DNA of 54,431 nt from Acinetobacter sp. UBA3106 (lineage in GTDB: Bacteria; Pseudomonadota; Gammaproteobacteria; Pseudomonadales; Moraxellaceae): assembly GCA_002365595.1 (NCBI GenBank), contig DFAM01000016.1, positions 243,987 through 298,417 of the forward strand, given 5' to 3'. Both the position numbers and the translations under genes were made by a program. Positions 53,790-54,431 of this stretch are shown one piece after another. Each line of letters begins with the position of its first letter. Position 1 is the first letter of the stretch. The notes under the pieces are model-generated. The model was not told where the DNA came from, did not search any database, and saw only the letters and a list, made by a program, of their open reading frames with translations.

Positions 53790-54431
53790 TTATTTATGAC
53801 TTAAAATAATCTCTGCAACATGTTCCAGATAGTTGTCTTCTTTCATGTCATGTTGCAGCAGATATTGTTGATCCGGTTGAATACCGACACCCTCAATCAT
53901 CTGTCCTTTCGGTGTGTAATAATGCGATACCGTCATCTGCAAAGCTGCACCATTGGAGAGTGGAAACAGTTTTTGTACCACCCCTTTTCCATAGCTTTTT
54001 TCACCCACTACCCAGGCACGGCCATGATCTTTCATCGCAGCGGTAAACACTTCAGCAGCAGAAGCGGAGCGGTTATTGATTAAAATGCCCAACTTTAAAT
54101 TCTGAAATTCAAAACTAGGTAGGGCTTGAAACTGCTGATCCCCTTCAGAACGACTTTTGGTCGAGACAATCAATCCTTGATTCAAAAATAAGTCGGCCGA
54201 TTCCACCGCAGCAGATAACAATCCACCAGGGTTATTTCTTAAATCCAGCAATACTGCTTTCAAACGTGAGGAAGGATGCTCTTCAATCAGGCGTTTAATT
54301 TCATTGGCTGTATCTTGCTGGAAAACTTTGACTTTAATCACCAATACCTGATTATGCAGCAAAGTTGCCTGAATATCGGTTTCGATTTTTTTATTACGGA
54401 CTAAAATCAGAGGTTTACTATTAGGTGCCAG
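53790..54431 (-). CDS. ctpA: C-terminal processing protease (S41), partial: 5' end outside window
   Basis: This is the C-terminal part of a periplasmic S41 peptidase of the CtpA/Prc type. The frame stays open to the window edge, so about 213 residues are visible and the signal peptide and most of the PDZ domain are missing. The S41 core shows LKAVLLDLRNNPGGLL, the catalytic Ser in NRSASAAEVFTAAM and the catalytic Lys in GEKSYGKGVVQ. YYTPKGQMIEGVGIQPD near the end is a family hallmark. It is convergent with pilR, with only a seven-base gap and no visible terminator. Confidence 0.9.
   Translation of the reverse strand: MAPNSKPLILVRNKKIETDIQATLLHNQVLVIKVKVFQQDTANEIKRLIEEHPSSRLKAVLLDLRNNPGGLLSAAVESADLFLNQGLIVSTKSRSEGDQQFQALPSFEFQNLKLGILINNRSASAAEVFTAAMKDHGRAWVVGEKSYGKGVVQKLFPLSNGAALQMTVSHYYTPKGQMIEGVGIQPDQQYLLQHDMKEDNYLEHVAEIILSHK

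Overview
The window reads as a core chromosomal segment of a gammaproteobacterium of the genus Acinetobacter (Moraxellaceae). The basis is the moderately AT-rich DNA, the pilBCD-coaE and secG-tRNA-rimP-nusA-infB-rbfA arrangements, the Pseudomonadales-type MurD P-loop (GSNAKST), and protein sequences that look like Acinetobacter throughout. I cannot name the species. I see no prophage, insertion sequence, integron, CRISPR array or toxin-antitoxin pair. Nearly every gene is a recognisable housekeeping or conserved envelope gene.

Layout. 1-4386 (+): the distal part of an Mrp/Pha-type multisubunit Na+(K+)/H+ antiporter operon (A/B fusion, C, D, E, F, G), ending at a bidirectional terminator. 4447-11652 (-): a translation and transcription block read tpiA, secG, tRNA-Leu(GAG), three initiator tRNA-fMet genes plus one decayed copy, tandem terminators, then rimP, nusA, infB, rbfA. 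11934-16372 (+): type IV pilus assembly genes pilB, pilC, pilD and then coaE. 16391-18546 (-): an EamA exporter, rlmB and ppnP. 19069-21834 (+): recN, then the overlapping pair algH(yqgE)-ruvX. 21853-22158: a gene-free stretch of nested inverted repeats. 22209-25548 (-): a FUSC / DUF1656 / HlyD efflux operon resembling aaeBXA, divergent from an IclR-type regulator across a palindrome-rich gap. 26984-32184: alkB (-), an ABC exporter (+), phoU (-) and a TolC-family outer-membrane protein (-). 32185-38945 (+): an orphan lipoprotein, a TPP riboswitch with thiC, nudF, cpdA, dksA, gluQRS and a zinc-ribbon protein. 38965-41529 (-): murD-ftsW. 41706-44121 (-): feoA-feoB-small Cys-rich protein behind a Fur-box promoter. 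44293-48754 (+): xerD, dsbC, hom, thrC. 48862-49908 (-): pbpG. 50130-53782 (+): gacA, pilS, pilR. 53790-54431 (-): the C-terminal part of a CtpA-type protease, cut by the window edge.

How parts work together. Type IV pili appear twice, as the assembly motor, platform and peptidase (pilBCD) and as the pilin regulators (pilSR) directly after a GacA-type regulator. cpdA would lower cAMP and dksA mediates the stringent response. The FUSC, DUF1656 and HlyD proteins could form a trans-envelope efflux path, but the TolC-family gene here is not part of that operon. FeoAB imports Fe(II) under apparent Fur control.

I found no convincing undescribed multi-gene system. The points most worth a second look are small: the initiator tRNA array with a U1.U72 end mismatch and a decayed copy, a repeat that appears to supply the N-terminus of GluQRS, a stem-loop abutting the nudF start codon, the palindrome cluster of the efflux operon, the Cys-rich third feo gene, and a repeat block at 21.9-22.1 kb.
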